From the NCBI GenBank assembly GCA_900547555.1, contig URHG01000007.1, forward strand, positions 1 to 64,000: a stretch of DNA of 64,000 bases, written 5' to 3'. This DNA is from an uncultured Porphyromonadaceae bacterium (GTDB lineage: Bacteria; Bacteroidota; Bacteroidia; Bacteroidales; UBA11471). The translations under genes were made by a program, and so were the position numbers. The notes beneath the pieces are model-generated. The model had not been told where the DNA came from and made no database searches. It saw only the letters and a list, made by a program, of their open reading frames with translations. Shown piece by piece: positions 18,400-27,712 of this stretch; position 1 is the stretch's first letter, and every line of letters begins with the position of its first letter.

Positions 18400-20379
18400 T
18401 CATTCTTTTTTCGCCTTCAAACTGGTTCTTGCCAAATAAATGATAAGCGACAAATAAAGAAGCAGTCCAAGCGACTGGGATACGGTCTCGTTCGTGGTAT
18501 AGGAATATTCGAATCCGGCAAACCGGATAGCAGCACTCACAACACCCATCAATGCTCCCCCCGCAATAAATCCCGAGGCCAGCAACGTACCTTTTTCGAG
18601 ACGCGCCTTATTGAGAGCCTTATCGGTAGAACGGGTCGATACATACCAACTGATAAGCCCGCCGATGACCAACGGAGTATTCAACTCCAAAGGAATGAAC
18701 ATACCCAAAGCAAATGCCAAAGCCGGAACTTTCAGGAAGGTCAGCACCAACGCAATCAAAGCCCCCACGCCATAAAGCAACCACGGTGCTCCTTGCCCCG
18801 ACATAAGGGGCTGTATAACTGCCGCCATAGCATTGGCTTGCGGGGCAGCCAACGCATTTTCGCCTGTAAAGCCGTAAGTCTTATTCAAAATGATCATGAC
18901 ACCCCCCACTGTCGCTGCCGCAACCAATGTTCCGACAAACTTCCATGTTTCCTGCTTGGCCGGCGTCGTACCCAGCCAATACCCGATTTTCAGGTCGGTA
19001 ACCAGACCTCCGGCAATCGACAACGCTGTACACACGACACCGCCTATAATCAACGCCGCAACCATACCTTCTTTACCAGACAGACCAGAAGCCACCAAAA
19101 TAACCGACGCCAAAATCAACGTCATCAGTGTCATACCCGAAACAGGATTGGTTCCCACTATCGCAATCGCATTGGCTGCAACCGTCGTAAACAGAAAAGC
19201 GATAACCGACACTACAACAAACGCAATAAGGGCCTGCATGAAGTTATGAATGACACCGAAATAGAAAAAGAGGAATATGGCGATAAGCGTTACCACGATA
19301 GAGAAGAAAAGTATTTTCATACTGATGTCCCTCTGTGTACGCTTTACCCCCGACCGTACAGCCGAGGTTTTCCCTTTCAATTCTTTCGATGCCAAGCCTA
19401 CGGCACTGCGTATCACTCCCCACGAACGGACAATACCTATAATACCGGCCATCGCAATACCACCGATACCTATATATCGGGCATAGGTCGTAAATATTTG
19501 CTCGGGGCTCATTTGGGAAACCGTCAAAGCCGTATCGCCACTATTAAGTTGTAATACCGTATCCCCCCAAAAAAGATCGAAACCCGGTATAATCAAAAAC
19601 CAAACAAAAATAGAACCGGCACAAATGATAAGACTATATTTCAATCCTACGATATAACCGAGTCCCAAAACCGCTGCTCCGGTATTGACCTTGAAAACGA
19701 GTTTCGCCTTTTCGGCCACCATATCTCCCAAAGGCAATATACGAGTCGTCAATACTTCACTCCACCAGCCGAATGTCGACAACAAAAAATCATAAATTCC
19801 ACCCACAAGGCCGGCAAAAATAAGCGGACGCGCCTGACTTCCTCCTTTGTGCCCCGATACGAGAATCTGCGTCGTCGCAGTCGCTTCGGGGAAAGGATAC
19901 TTACCGTGCATATCCGAAACAAAATATTTGCGGAAAGGAATCAAAAACAATATGCCCAAAACACCTCCGAGCAACGAACTTAAAAATACTTGTAAAAAAC
20001 CGGCCGACAAACCGGGAATAATATACAATGCCGGTAACGTGAATATCACACCCGCAACGACCGTTCCCGAACAGGCCCCGATAGATTGTATAATCACATT
20101 TTCACCCAATGCATTTTTCCGCTTGAACCCAGTAGAAAGTCCTACCGCTATAATGGCGATAGGTATGGCCGCTTCGAATACCTGACCGACTTTCAATCCC
20201 AAATAAGCCGCAGCAGCAGAAAAAAGTACGGCCATGACGATACCCCATGAAACCGACCACGGAGTAACCTCCCGATACTCCTTCCCGGGCGACATTATGG
20301 GGTTATACTCCTCACCTTCCTCCAACTCGCGAAAAGCATTTTCCGGCAAATCTACCGGCTCTTTCTCGTTTTCTTTCAT
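18400..20379 (-). CDS. OPT family oligopeptide transporter
   Basis: The 659-residue protein has about 15 hydrophobic spans. It shows OPT-family landmarks: ITPWSVSWG-like start (EVTPWSVSWGIVMAVLFSAA), the repeated Gly-rich helices (GACSGTVVAGVIFTLPAL), SDMHGKYPFPEATATTQ, and a C-terminal FIPLELNTPLVIGGLISW. OPT proteins import small peptides or metal chelates across the inner membrane by proton symport. Substrate is not readable. It is monocistronic and ends at a perfect terminator. Confidence 0.93.
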   Translation of the reverse strand: MKENEKEPVDLPENAFRELEEGEEYNPIMSPGKEYREVTPWSVSWGIVMAVLFSAAAAYLGLKVGQVFEAAIPIAIIAVGLSTGFKRKNALGENVIIQSIGACSGTVVAGVIFTLPALYIIPGLSAGFLQVFLSSLLGGVLGILFLIPFRKYFVSDMHGKYPFPEATATTQILVSGHKGGSQARPLIFAGLVGGIYDFLLSTFGWWSEVLTTRILPLGDMVAEKAKLVFKVNTGAAVLGLGYIVGLKYSLIICAGSIFVWFLIIPGFDLFWGDTVLQLNSGDTALTVSQMSPEQIFTTYARYIGIGGIAMAGIIGIVRSWGVIRSAVGLASKELKGKTSAVRSGVKRTQRDISMKILFFSIVVTLIAIFLFFYFGVIHNFMQALIAFVVVSVIAFLFTTVAANAIAIVGTNPVSGMTLMTLILASVILVASGLSGKEGMVAALIIGGVVCTALSIAGGLVTDLKIGYWLGTTPAKQETWKFVGTLVAAATVGGVMIILNKTYGFTGENALAAPQANAMAAVIQPLMSGQGAPWLLYGVGALIALVLTFLKVPALAFALGMFIPLELNTPLVIGGLISWYVSTRSTDKALNKARLEKGTLLASGFIAGGALMGVVSAAIRFAGFEYSYTTNETVSQSLGLLLYLSLIIYLARTSLKAKKE

Positions 20380-20515
20380 CGTATTATTTCAAATTTTTCT
20401 ATTAAAATCCTAAAATAGTGCGCAAGATAGCCATTTTTATAGAAATCTACCGCATAAAGCCGGGAATATCAAAAAAAATATATACATTCGTAGAGAGAAA
20501 TAAGCCTTTTTTAGC

Positions 20516-21181
20516 ATGAAAGAAATTTTACATTTTTTGAGAGAATTGCGTATGCATAATAATCGGGAATGGTTCAATGCACACAAAAACGAATACACCC
20601 AATTACGCAAGACTTTTGAAACATACGTCAACCAACTCATTGCCTTAATCGGCGAAAAAGACGAGGAACTGCACGGTCTTGAAGCATCGGCCTGCCTTTA
20701 CCGGATATATCGTGATATCCGTTTTTCTCCCGATAAGACTCCTTATAAAACCCATTTTGCCGCATATATGGCCCGGGGCGGGAAAAACAGTCCGCGTGCC
20801 GGATACTACTTACATATCGAACCCGACAACTGTCTCCTTTGCGGAGGAATTTGGTGTCCCGACCCACCGTTGTTGAAAGCGCTTCGCCAATCGATATACG
20901 ACAACTGCGACGAATTCAGAGAAATATTGGAAGAACCGGCATTTAAAAAACTTTATCACGGACTCGATAACGAACGGGCGCTGAAAGTCATGCCGCGCCC
21001 CTTTCCCAAAGATTTTCCTTATCCCGAACTGCTCAAACAACGGGATTATCTGACATACGCTTCTAAAAAGGAATCTTTTTTTGAAAACGATGACTGGTTG
21101 TACCAAACGGCCGAAGAATTATCGATCCTATACCCGTTCAACCGATTTCTGAACTATACCTGCGATGAAATGAACGAATAA
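20516..21181 (+). CDS. DUF2461 family protein
   Basis: The 221-residue protein matches the DUF2461 (TIGR02453) pattern: FLRELRMHNNREWFNAHKNEY at the N-terminus, YRIYRDIRFSPDKTPYKTHFA near residue 63, and GGIWCPDPPLLKALR. The family is widespread and of unknown function; the Asn-Arg-Glu-Trp-Phe and Arg-Phe-Ser-x-Asp-Lys-x-Pro-Tyr-Lys segments are its hallmarks. No operon partner. Confidence 0.9.
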   Translation: MKEILHFLRELRMHNNREWFNAHKNEYTQLRKTFETYVNQLIALIGEKDEELHGLEASACLYRIYRDIRFSPDKTPYKTHFAAYMARGGKNSPRAGYYLHIEPDNCLLCGGIWCPDPPLLKALRQSIYDNCDEFREILEEPAFKKLYHGLDNERALKVMPRPFPKDFPYPELLKQRDYLTYASKKESFFENDDWLYQTAEELSILYPFNRFLNYTCDEMNE

Positions 21182-21248
21182 TACCCATTTATACCTATTT
21201 CTACACTTATATGAAACAATTTTGCACTTTTAGGATGTAATTTATGTC

Positions 21249-21256
21249 TATCTTTG
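21249..21256 (+). promoter_or_regulatory. Candidate -7 box for the GH28 gene
   Basis: TATCTTTG lies 30 bases before the GH28 start. A TTTG occurs at 21221-21224, 24 bases upstream, slightly longer than the usual spacing. Confidence 0.5.
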
Positions 21257-21286
21257 GAAACATTTTTAACCCATAACCCACAAATC

Positions 21287-22828
21287 ATGAAAAAACTTTT
21301 TCTGTTTGCTCTATGCCTCACCCTTACACATCTCTCCTGGGCAAAAACGTATGACATAAAAAAACTGGGAGCCGATGCAACAGGTAAAAAGGCGTGTACG
21401 GAATTAATAAACAAAACCATTGACAAAGCTGCCCAAGAAGGGGGAGGTACGATTTATTTTCCGGCCGGAACTTATCTTACCGCCACCATCGAAATGAAAA
21501 GCAATATCACGTTACATATCGAATCGGGTGCGACCATACGTTTCTCCGATAACTTCGAGGATTATCTTCCTTTCGTAAAAATTCGATGGGAAGGCACTGT
21601 CATGAATACACTCTCTCCGCTTATTTACGCTCACGATGCCGATAACCTGACCATCACCGGTCGCGGAACACTCGACGGGAACGGCTTTAAATGGTGGGCT
21701 TGGGAAGGTGAAACCAAGAAGATCATAAAAGATAACGGCGGGAGACTCCCCGACAACAAAAAAAGCAAATTGCAACGTATGTGGGAAGATGCCAACGTAG
21801 GACTGGAAGTTTCGGATTATTACAAAGGGTCGCTGGAACGCCGTATGTTCCGCCCTCCTTTCATTCAATTTTTCGAGTGTAGCAATATTCTCATCGAAAA
21901 CGTAAAAATCATCAACTCTCCATTTTGGACCGTCAATCCTGCATTTTGCGATAATGTCGTAGTTCACGGTGTTACCATTAAAAACCCTGATAAAAATCCC
22001 AAAGGCCCCAACACCGACGGCATCAACCCCACCTCCTGCCGTAATGTACGCATCTCCGATTGCTTTATCAGTGTAGGAGACGATTGCATCACCATCAAAT
22101 CGGGTCGAGATGCCGACGGACGTAAATACGGGAAAGCCTGCGAAAACATCACGATTACCAACTGTGTCATGCTCTCAGGGCACGGCGGTGTAGTCATAGG
22201 AAGCGAAATGTCCGGAGGGGTAAAACGTGTTACCATTTCTAACTGCGTCTTCGACGGTACCGATGCCGGTATCAGACTGAAAGCATCTCGCGGCCGCGGC
22301 GGTGTGGTAGAGCAAATCCGTGTCGATAACATTGTCATGCGGAATATCCAACGTAATGCTTTCATCTTTGACCTTTTCTACGACAAAACATCAAAAGTCG
22401 AGCCTGTCAGCGAACGTACACCCATTTTCAGAAACATACATCTGAGCAACATTACCGGACGAGAAATCAAACAAATCGGCTACATCAGCGGTATCGAAGA
22501 AATGCCGGTACAAAATCTTTCGTTCAACAATCTCAACATGGAAGCCGAGAAAGGATTCATTGTCAATACGGCCAAAGATATTTACTTTAATAATGTGGAA
22601 TTTTCGGCAACGAAAGGTTCGCCATGGGTATTTGAAGACAGTGAAAAAATCATTCTCAACAATGTACGTACGAAATATCCGACCGAAGGGACTCCGGTCA
22701 TCACATTCGACCATGTAACCGACGCATATATCAACAACTGTGTACAGATAGAACCGGTAAGTATTTTTTATCGGGAAACAGACAGCCAAGTAAAAGACGG
22801 AGGAAATAACCAAATCTCCATAAAATAG
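21287..22828 (+). CDS. GH28 family glycoside hydrolase (polygalacturonase-like)
   Basis: The 513-residue exported protein has a signal peptide (MKKLFLFALCLTLTHLSWA) and a right-handed parallel beta-helix. GH28 catalytic motifs are clear: GPNTDGINP, GDDCITIKSG and SGHGGVVIGSE, with the usual Asp triad and His, and a following IRLKASRGRGG segment. GH28 enzymes cleave pectic backbones (polygalacturonan or rhamnogalacturonan). The start at 21287 was chosen over an upstream ATG because the signal peptide begins here. No sus-type transport genes are adjacent. Confidence 0.93.
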   Translation: MKKLFLFALCLTLTHLSWAKTYDIKKLGADATGKKACTELINKTIDKAAQEGGGTIYFPAGTYLTATIEMKSNITLHIESGATIRFSDNFEDYLPFVKIRWEGTVMNTLSPLIYAHDADNLTITGRGTLDGNGFKWWAWEGETKKIIKDNGGRLPDNKKSKLQRMWEDANVGLEVSDYYKGSLERRMFRPPFIQFFECSNILIENVKIINSPFWTVNPAFCDNVVVHGVTIKNPDKNPKGPNTDGINPTSCRNVRISDCFISVGDDCITIKSGRDADGRKYGKACENITITNCVMLSGHGGVVIGSEMSGGVKRVTISNCVFDGTDAGIRLKASRGRGGVVEQIRVDNIVMRNIQRNAFIFDLFYDKTSKVEPVSERTPIFRNIHLSNITGREIKQIGYISGIEEMPVQNLSFNNLNMEAEKGFIVNTAKDIYFNNVEFSATKGSPWVFEDSEKIILNNVRTKYPTEGTPVITFDHVTDAYINNCVQIEPVSIFYRETDSQVKDGGNNQISIK

Positions 22829-22851
22829 CCCCATACCCCAGACAAAGCTCT

Positions 22852-22877
22852 AAGCCCCTCTCAAAAAAGAGGGGCTT
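22852..22877 (+). terminator. Terminator after the GH28 gene
   Basis: Arms AAGCCCCTCT and AGAGGGGCTT with an A-rich loop, followed by TT. Confidence 0.85.
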
Positions 22878-23069
22878 TTGATTTATCAATCTCCCCCTTT
22901 TCAAAGATATACTCCTCGACCTTATTTTATCCCAAATTTCACCAAAATGAAAAACTCCTTTTTCGTTTTGAAAAAATCTCATTTATAAATAGGAAGAAAT
23001 AAAAACCTAATAATAAGGCACTTATAAAAACGTAAATTTTTGGTATTCAATTTGCTTTTTTCAAAATGT

Positions 23070-25331
23070 ATGAAGCTATATATTATATCGAACAGACTAC
23101 CCGTCAAGGTAACAGGAGAAGCCGGAGCATTTATTTTTTCCAGAAGTGAAGGAGGACTGGCCACCGGTCTGGATTCCTTGAATACAGCTTACGAAAAACA
23201 TTGGATCGGTTGGCCGGGAATATGCGTCGAAAAAAAAGAGGAACAAGCCGAAATCGGTTCCCAACTCGAAAAACTCAATTTTCACCCCGTATTCCTCACA
23301 GACTCACAAATTACGAATTACTATGAGGGATATAGCAACAGTACGATATGGCCTTTATGCCACTATTTTTACGTTTATACATTATACAGAAACAGTTTTT
23401 GGCAAGCCTATCAGGAAGTAAACCGTCGTTTCTGCGAGGAGATATGCAAACTGGTCCAACCCGATGATAAAATATGGGTACAAGATTACCAACTCATGTT
23501 GCTTCCGGGTATGTTGAGAGAGGTGATGCCACATCTTTGCATAGGATATTTTCATCATATACCATTCCCCTCTTACGAACTCTTCCGCATTTTACCCGAG
23601 CGGGCAGAAATATTGCGGGGTCTTTTGGGTGCGGACTTTATAGCATTTCACACGCCCGATTATATGCGACACTTCATCAGTGCCGTGCAACGTATATTAC
23701 GTATCGACTTTCAACTCGACGAATGTATGCTTTCCAATCGGGTAGTCCGAGTCGATGCTCTTCCTATGGGAATCAACTATGATCTTTATCATGAGGCTGT
23801 ATCGAAAACAACCGTACGAGAAGCCATCGAAAAATATCGAAAACTCTTCGGAAATAGAAAATTGCTATTATCGGTAGATCGGTTGGATTACAGCAAAGGT
23901 ATTCTGCATCGTTTGCAAGGATTCGCCGCATTTCTCGAACATCACCCCGAATATCGCGGTAAGGTCTCTTTATCGATGGTTATTGTCCCGTCCCGGGATC
24001 ATGTCGGCAGTTATGCCGAATTAAAAACCAAAATCGATGAAGAAATAGGCTCTATCAACGGCCGATATTCGACAATGGACTGGACGCCGGTATGTTATTT
24101 TTATCACGGATTCCCTTTTGAAGAATTGGTAGCGTTATATTACGTAGCCGATGTTGCGGTGGTTACGCCCTTGCGGGACGGAATGAACCTCGTCGCCAAA
24201 GAATATATTGCCGTCAAAGACGGGAATCCCGGTGTACTCATACTGAGTGAAATGGCTGGTGCTGCTGTAGAAATGACCGATGCCCTGCTGGTCAACCCGA
24301 ACGATACGGATCAAATCGAAAATGCAATTTATCAAGCTCTCGAAATGCCCGATTTAGAACAACAATGGCGTCTTAATCGTATGCAAAAACTTATCTCTAC
24401 GCAAACGGTCGAACGATGGGCCGGAAATTTTATCGATGAATGGGAACAAACTTACATAAAGAACAGAGAGTTGTATGAGAAATGCCTCTCTAAATCGGCC
24501 GTCAATACAATCAAGCAAAGCTACCGCCAAGCGAAAGAACGTCTTATTTTATTAGACTATGACGGTACATTGGCTCCGATATGCAATAAACCTGAAGAGG
24601 CAAAACCTACAACCGAACTCATGGCAACACTGCGGCAACTGACCGATGACCCATCTAATAAAGTGGTTGTCAACAGCGGTCGGGATCACGGTACACTCGA
24701 AAAATGGCTCGGGAATTTACATATTTCACTGGCCGCCGAACATGGTGCTTATTATAAAGAAAACGGGGAGTGGATAAACAAAGTACACCAGAACGAGTGG
24801 AGTTCCGGATTACTGTCGATATTGAAATTATTCGTCGAAAAAACACCCCATTCCCACTTAGAAATCAAAGATACGGCGTTGGCATGGCATTACAGGGAAT
24901 GCGATGCTTGGCTCGGCACCCTTAGGGCCCAACAACTTACCAATGCTCTTATTTCTATTTGCCTGAAACAAAAACTGGAAATCATACAAGGCAATAAAGT
25001 TATCGAAATAAAATCACCCGATTATAATAAAGGATCGGAAGTCGCCCGACAATTACAACACGGGAACTACGACTTCATCATCGCTATGGGCGACGATACC
25101 ACCGATAACGACATGTTCGAGGCTCTGCCGCAAAAAGCGTTCACCATAAAAGTCGGTAATGTTTCCGAGACGGCCCGGTATAACATACCGGAACAAAAAG
25201 ATGTATTGCCATTTTTACAAACATTGGCTGATGAAAAAAGTGTTCATCAATATAGAGAGCCTAAGGTACAACTGAAATCGGCAATGGATTTTTTCAAAGG
25301 ATTACTGAAAACCTATAAAAAAGAATCGTAA
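23070..25331 (+). CDS. otsAB: Bifunctional trehalose-6-phosphate synthase/phosphatase
   Basis: The 753-residue fusion has an N-terminal GT20 domain (about 1 to 470) that makes trehalose 6-phosphate from UDP-glucose and glucose 6-phosphate, with ISNRLPVK at the start, VWVQDYQLMLLPGMLR-like KIWVQDYQLMLLPGML, YFHHIPFPSYELFR and LRDGMNLVAKEYIA. A C-terminal HAD phosphatase (about 490 to the end) has LLDYDGTLAPI and MGDDTTDNDMFEAL and removes the phosphate. The ATG at 23070 is preferred over one 30 bases upstream because GT20 proteins begin near ISNRLP. It abuts the GH15 gene with no gap. Confidence 0.96.
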   Translation: MKLYIISNRLPVKVTGEAGAFIFSRSEGGLATGLDSLNTAYEKHWIGWPGICVEKKEEQAEIGSQLEKLNFHPVFLTDSQITNYYEGYSNSTIWPLCHYFYVYTLYRNSFWQAYQEVNRRFCEEICKLVQPDDKIWVQDYQLMLLPGMLREVMPHLCIGYFHHIPFPSYELFRILPERAEILRGLLGADFIAFHTPDYMRHFISAVQRILRIDFQLDECMLSNRVVRVDALPMGINYDLYHEAVSKTTVREAIEKYRKLFGNRKLLLSVDRLDYSKGILHRLQGFAAFLEHHPEYRGKVSLSMVIVPSRDHVGSYAELKTKIDEEIGSINGRYSTMDWTPVCYFYHGFPFEELVALYYVADVAVVTPLRDGMNLVAKEYIAVKDGNPGVLILSEMAGAAVEMTDALLVNPNDTDQIENAIYQALEMPDLEQQWRLNRMQKLISTQTVERWAGNFIDEWEQTYIKNRELYEKCLSKSAVNTIKQSYRQAKERLILLDYDGTLAPICNKPEEAKPTTELMATLRQLTDDPSNKVVVNSGRDHGTLEKWLGNLHISLAAEHGAYYKENGEWINKVHQNEWSSGLLSILKLFVEKTPHSHLEIKDTALAWHYRECDAWLGTLRAQQLTNALISICLKQKLEIIQGNKVIEIKSPDYNKGSEVARQLQHGNYDFIIAMGDDTTDNDMFEALPQKAFTIKVGNVSETARYNIPEQKDVLPFLQTLADEKSVHQYREPKVQLKSAMDFFKGLLKTYKKES

Positions 25332-27122
25332 ATGAACAATCTGAATTACGGAATTATCGGTAATTGTCGCACAGCGGCACTTATTTCAGAGAAAGGAAAT
25401 ATCGAATGGTTGTGTTTCCCTGAATTCGACTCTCCCTCGGTATTCGCCGCATTGCTCGACCGTGAAAAAGGCGGTTGTTTCGGGTTCGAAGTTTCTGAAA
25501 AATATCATACCGTACAATCATATATCCCCCATACCAATATTCTTTCTACCCAATTCATATCGGACGAAGGAGAATTTGTCGTCTTAGATTTCATGCCGTA
25601 CTACCGTTCCGAAAACAACGAACATTATTTACCAGCAGAATTATATCGCTATATCCATAAAATCAAAGGAGAACCTCGATTCAGAATCAACTACTCCCCT
25701 GCCCCGAATTATGCACAAGGGAAAGTTATCCATAATATCACTCCCGATTTTATCGAAAGCTATTGCTCTCTCGATAATGCCGACCGGCAATATCTTTATT
25801 CCTCACTTCCCCTGAAAGAGATCGAGCAAAAGAAAGAATTTCTTCTTGAAAAAGATGAATTTCTCTTATTATCCTATAATGAAAAAGTAATACCCGTCGA
25901 CCTCGAACGGGAAAAACTCGAATATTGCCGTACGCTGGTACACTGGCTCAACTGGAGCAGCCGCACAAAGAAATACTCCCTATACAACGATGTCATAGAA
26001 AGAAGTCTGTTGGTTCTCAAATTGATGTCGCATTACAACGGTGCAGAATTAGCAGCTATCACAACGAGTATTCCCGAAACAATAGGTGAAGTACGTAATT
26101 GGGATTATCGGTTTTGTTGGTTGAGAGATGCTTCCATGTCCATAGAAACACTTTTCCAAATAGGTCATGCCGGAGCCGCTCGACGCTTTATGAAATTTAT
26201 ACAATCGACTTTTACCGCCAAGCATGAATCGTTCCAAATCATGTACGGTATCAGAGGAGAACGGCACTTGACAGAAGTGATTCTCGATCATCTTTCGGGA
26301 TATAAAGATTCCAAACCCGTACGTATCGGAAACGATGCTTACCATCAGAAACAAAATGATTCTTTCGGATATTTGATGGATCTGATTTATCAATATTACC
26401 GATTGATGCCGGGTTCGCTCGATGAGATAGAAGATATGTGGGAAATGGTGAAAAGTATTTTGTACACTGTTTCCAACGATTGGCGCAAGCCCGACAAAGG
26501 TATTTGGGAGATACGCGGAGAAGAGCACCATTTCGTATCATCGAAAGTCATGTGCTGGGTAGCTTTGGACAGAGGAGCCAAGATTGCCCAAATGTTGAAC
26601 AAAGGCAGTTTTCGAGAACGATGGCAACAAGAAGCCGACAAAATACGAAAAGACGTATTTGAAAACGGATGGAAAGAAAATATCCAAAGTTTTACCCAAA
26701 CATACGACAACGAAGCTATGGACGCCTCTTTACTTCTCATGGAACCTTACGGTTTTATAGGAGCAGACGATATACGTTATCATAAAACGGTAAAAGCGGT
26801 GAAAAAAGCTCTGTTGCACAAAGGTTTGATGTACAGATATAACAGCAAAGACGACTTCGGATTACCCTCTTCGGCTTTTACCATCTGCACATTTTGGCTC
26901 GTACGGGCACTCTTCGTCATCGGGGAAAAAGCCGAAGCCCGATGCCTATTCGACGAAATCCTCAAATATTCCAATCATTTAGGTCTATTCAGTGAAGATT
27001 TGGATTTCGATACAAAAGAGCAATTGGGAAATTTTCCCCAAGCTTATTCCCATTTGGCCTTAGTAAATACGGCAATTCTCTTTGCCGAAGAAGACAAAAC
27101 ACAACAATTCATTCGATCATAA
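25332..27122 (+). CDS. GH15 family glycoside hydrolase (glucoamylase/trehalase-like)
   Basis: The 596-residue protein has no signal peptide and so is probably cytoplasmic. It has the GH15 N-terminal GIIGNCRTAALISEKGNIEW and the (alpha/alpha)6 barrel motif RNWDYRFCWLRDASMSIETL with conserved aromatic and acidic residues. The ATG follows the otsAB stop directly, so the two are translated from one message. GH15 includes glucoamylases, glucodextranases and trehalases; the otsAB context makes a trehalase or a related alpha-glucoside hydrolase the best guess. This is inference. Confidence 0.9.
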   Translation: MNNLNYGIIGNCRTAALISEKGNIEWLCFPEFDSPSVFAALLDREKGGCFGFEVSEKYHTVQSYIPHTNILSTQFISDEGEFVVLDFMPYYRSENNEHYLPAELYRYIHKIKGEPRFRINYSPAPNYAQGKVIHNITPDFIESYCSLDNADRQYLYSSLPLKEIEQKKEFLLEKDEFLLLSYNEKVIPVDLEREKLEYCRTLVHWLNWSSRTKKYSLYNDVIERSLLVLKLMSHYNGAELAAITTSIPETIGEVRNWDYRFCWLRDASMSIETLFQIGHAGAARRFMKFIQSTFTAKHESFQIMYGIRGERHLTEVILDHLSGYKDSKPVRIGNDAYHQKQNDSFGYLMDLIYQYYRLMPGSLDEIEDMWEMVKSILYTVSNDWRKPDKGIWEIRGEEHHFVSSKVMCWVALDRGAKIAQMLNKGSFRERWQQEADKIRKDVFENGWKENIQSFTQTYDNEAMDASLLLMEPYGFIGADDIRYHKTVKAVKKALLHKGLMYRYNSKDDFGLPSSAFTICTFWLVRALFVIGEKAEARCLFDEILKYSNHLGLFSEDLDFDTKEQLGNFPQAYSHLALVNTAILFAEEDKTQQFIRS

Positions 27123-27211
27123 AAATTTATTAATAATAAACCCAAACTTCATTCATTTTTTCTACCGAATGGTATAATTTCAATTTTTTACATTGCTCCA
27201 TTTGCTTTCCA

Positions 27212-27244
27212 GACACGGCTCATTTGTGATAAATCAGCCGTGTC
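27212..27244 (+). terminator. Terminator after the otsAB-GH15 operon
   Basis: 9-bp arms GACACGGCT and AGCCGTGTC followed by GC and a six-T run. Confidence 0.85.
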
Positions 27245-27333
27245 GCTTTTTTATGTATATCCTAAGAAAACGACAAAAACACAAGCCTTCATCACTTTCT
27301 ATCAAAAAAAAGAACAGACTCGAAAGTTTTTTC

Positions 27334-27341
27334 TACCTTTG
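27334..27341 (+). promoter_or_regulatory. -7 box driving the cobalamin riboswitch leader
   Basis: TACCTTTG matches the Bacteroidota consensus and lies a few bases before the riboswitch, fitting a leader that begins at about 27348. Confidence 0.6.
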
Positions 27342-27347
27342 CACCTG

Positions 27348-27520
27348 AATTGGTTTCGGGAATTCATTCGGGTTCTCGAATTAAAAGGGAATCGGGTGCA
27401 AATCCAGAACAGTCCCGCTGCTGTGAAGCTCCGCTCGAATTTTCCGAGATAATACCCCATGCCACTGATCAAATCGGGAAGGCATTCGGAAAAAAGGAGT
27501 CAGTCAGAAGACCTGCCATT
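27348..27520 (+). promoter_or_regulatory. Cobalamin (B12) riboswitch
   Basis: The leader contains the conserved cobalamin core: an AAAAGGGAATCGGGTGCAAA segment (27383-27402), then AATCCAGAACAGTCCCGCTG and CTGTGA, and downstream the closing AGTCAGAAGACCTGCC at 27502-27517. These are the B12-box and paired elements of the class. The next coding genes, about 195 bases on, are a biotin-dependent acyl-CoA carboxylase. Binding of adenosyl- or methylcobalamin would be expected to reduce expression. 3' limit is approximate. Confidence 0.93.
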
Positions 27521-27595
27521 CATTAAATGCTGCTTTTAACTCGTGGGATTAGGAAAGCTGTCAAAAATATTATCGAACTTGCATAGCCATATATC

Positions 27596-27625
27596 CCCGC
27601 CAAATTCCAAAAGAAAAATGGCGGG
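27596..27625 (+). promoter_or_regulatory. Hairpin between the riboswitch and the carboxylase operon
   Basis: Perfect 7-bp arms CCCGCCA and TGGCGGG with a 16-base A-rich loop. There is no following T run, so it may be part of the riboswitch expression platform, an mRNA-stabilising hairpin or a weak attenuator; the sequence does not decide. Confidence 0.5.
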
Positions 27626-27712
27626 TAGGGAATGTCATAATTTTACCGATTGTCCTATATCGAAATACGGACAATATTCATTTAGAGTCAATTTCAATTT
27701 AAATAAAATTTT

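Noticed and set aside
27240..27452. 70-codon frame over the riboswitch
   Set aside because: It overlaps the promoter and the cobalamin aptamer and has no protein-like character.
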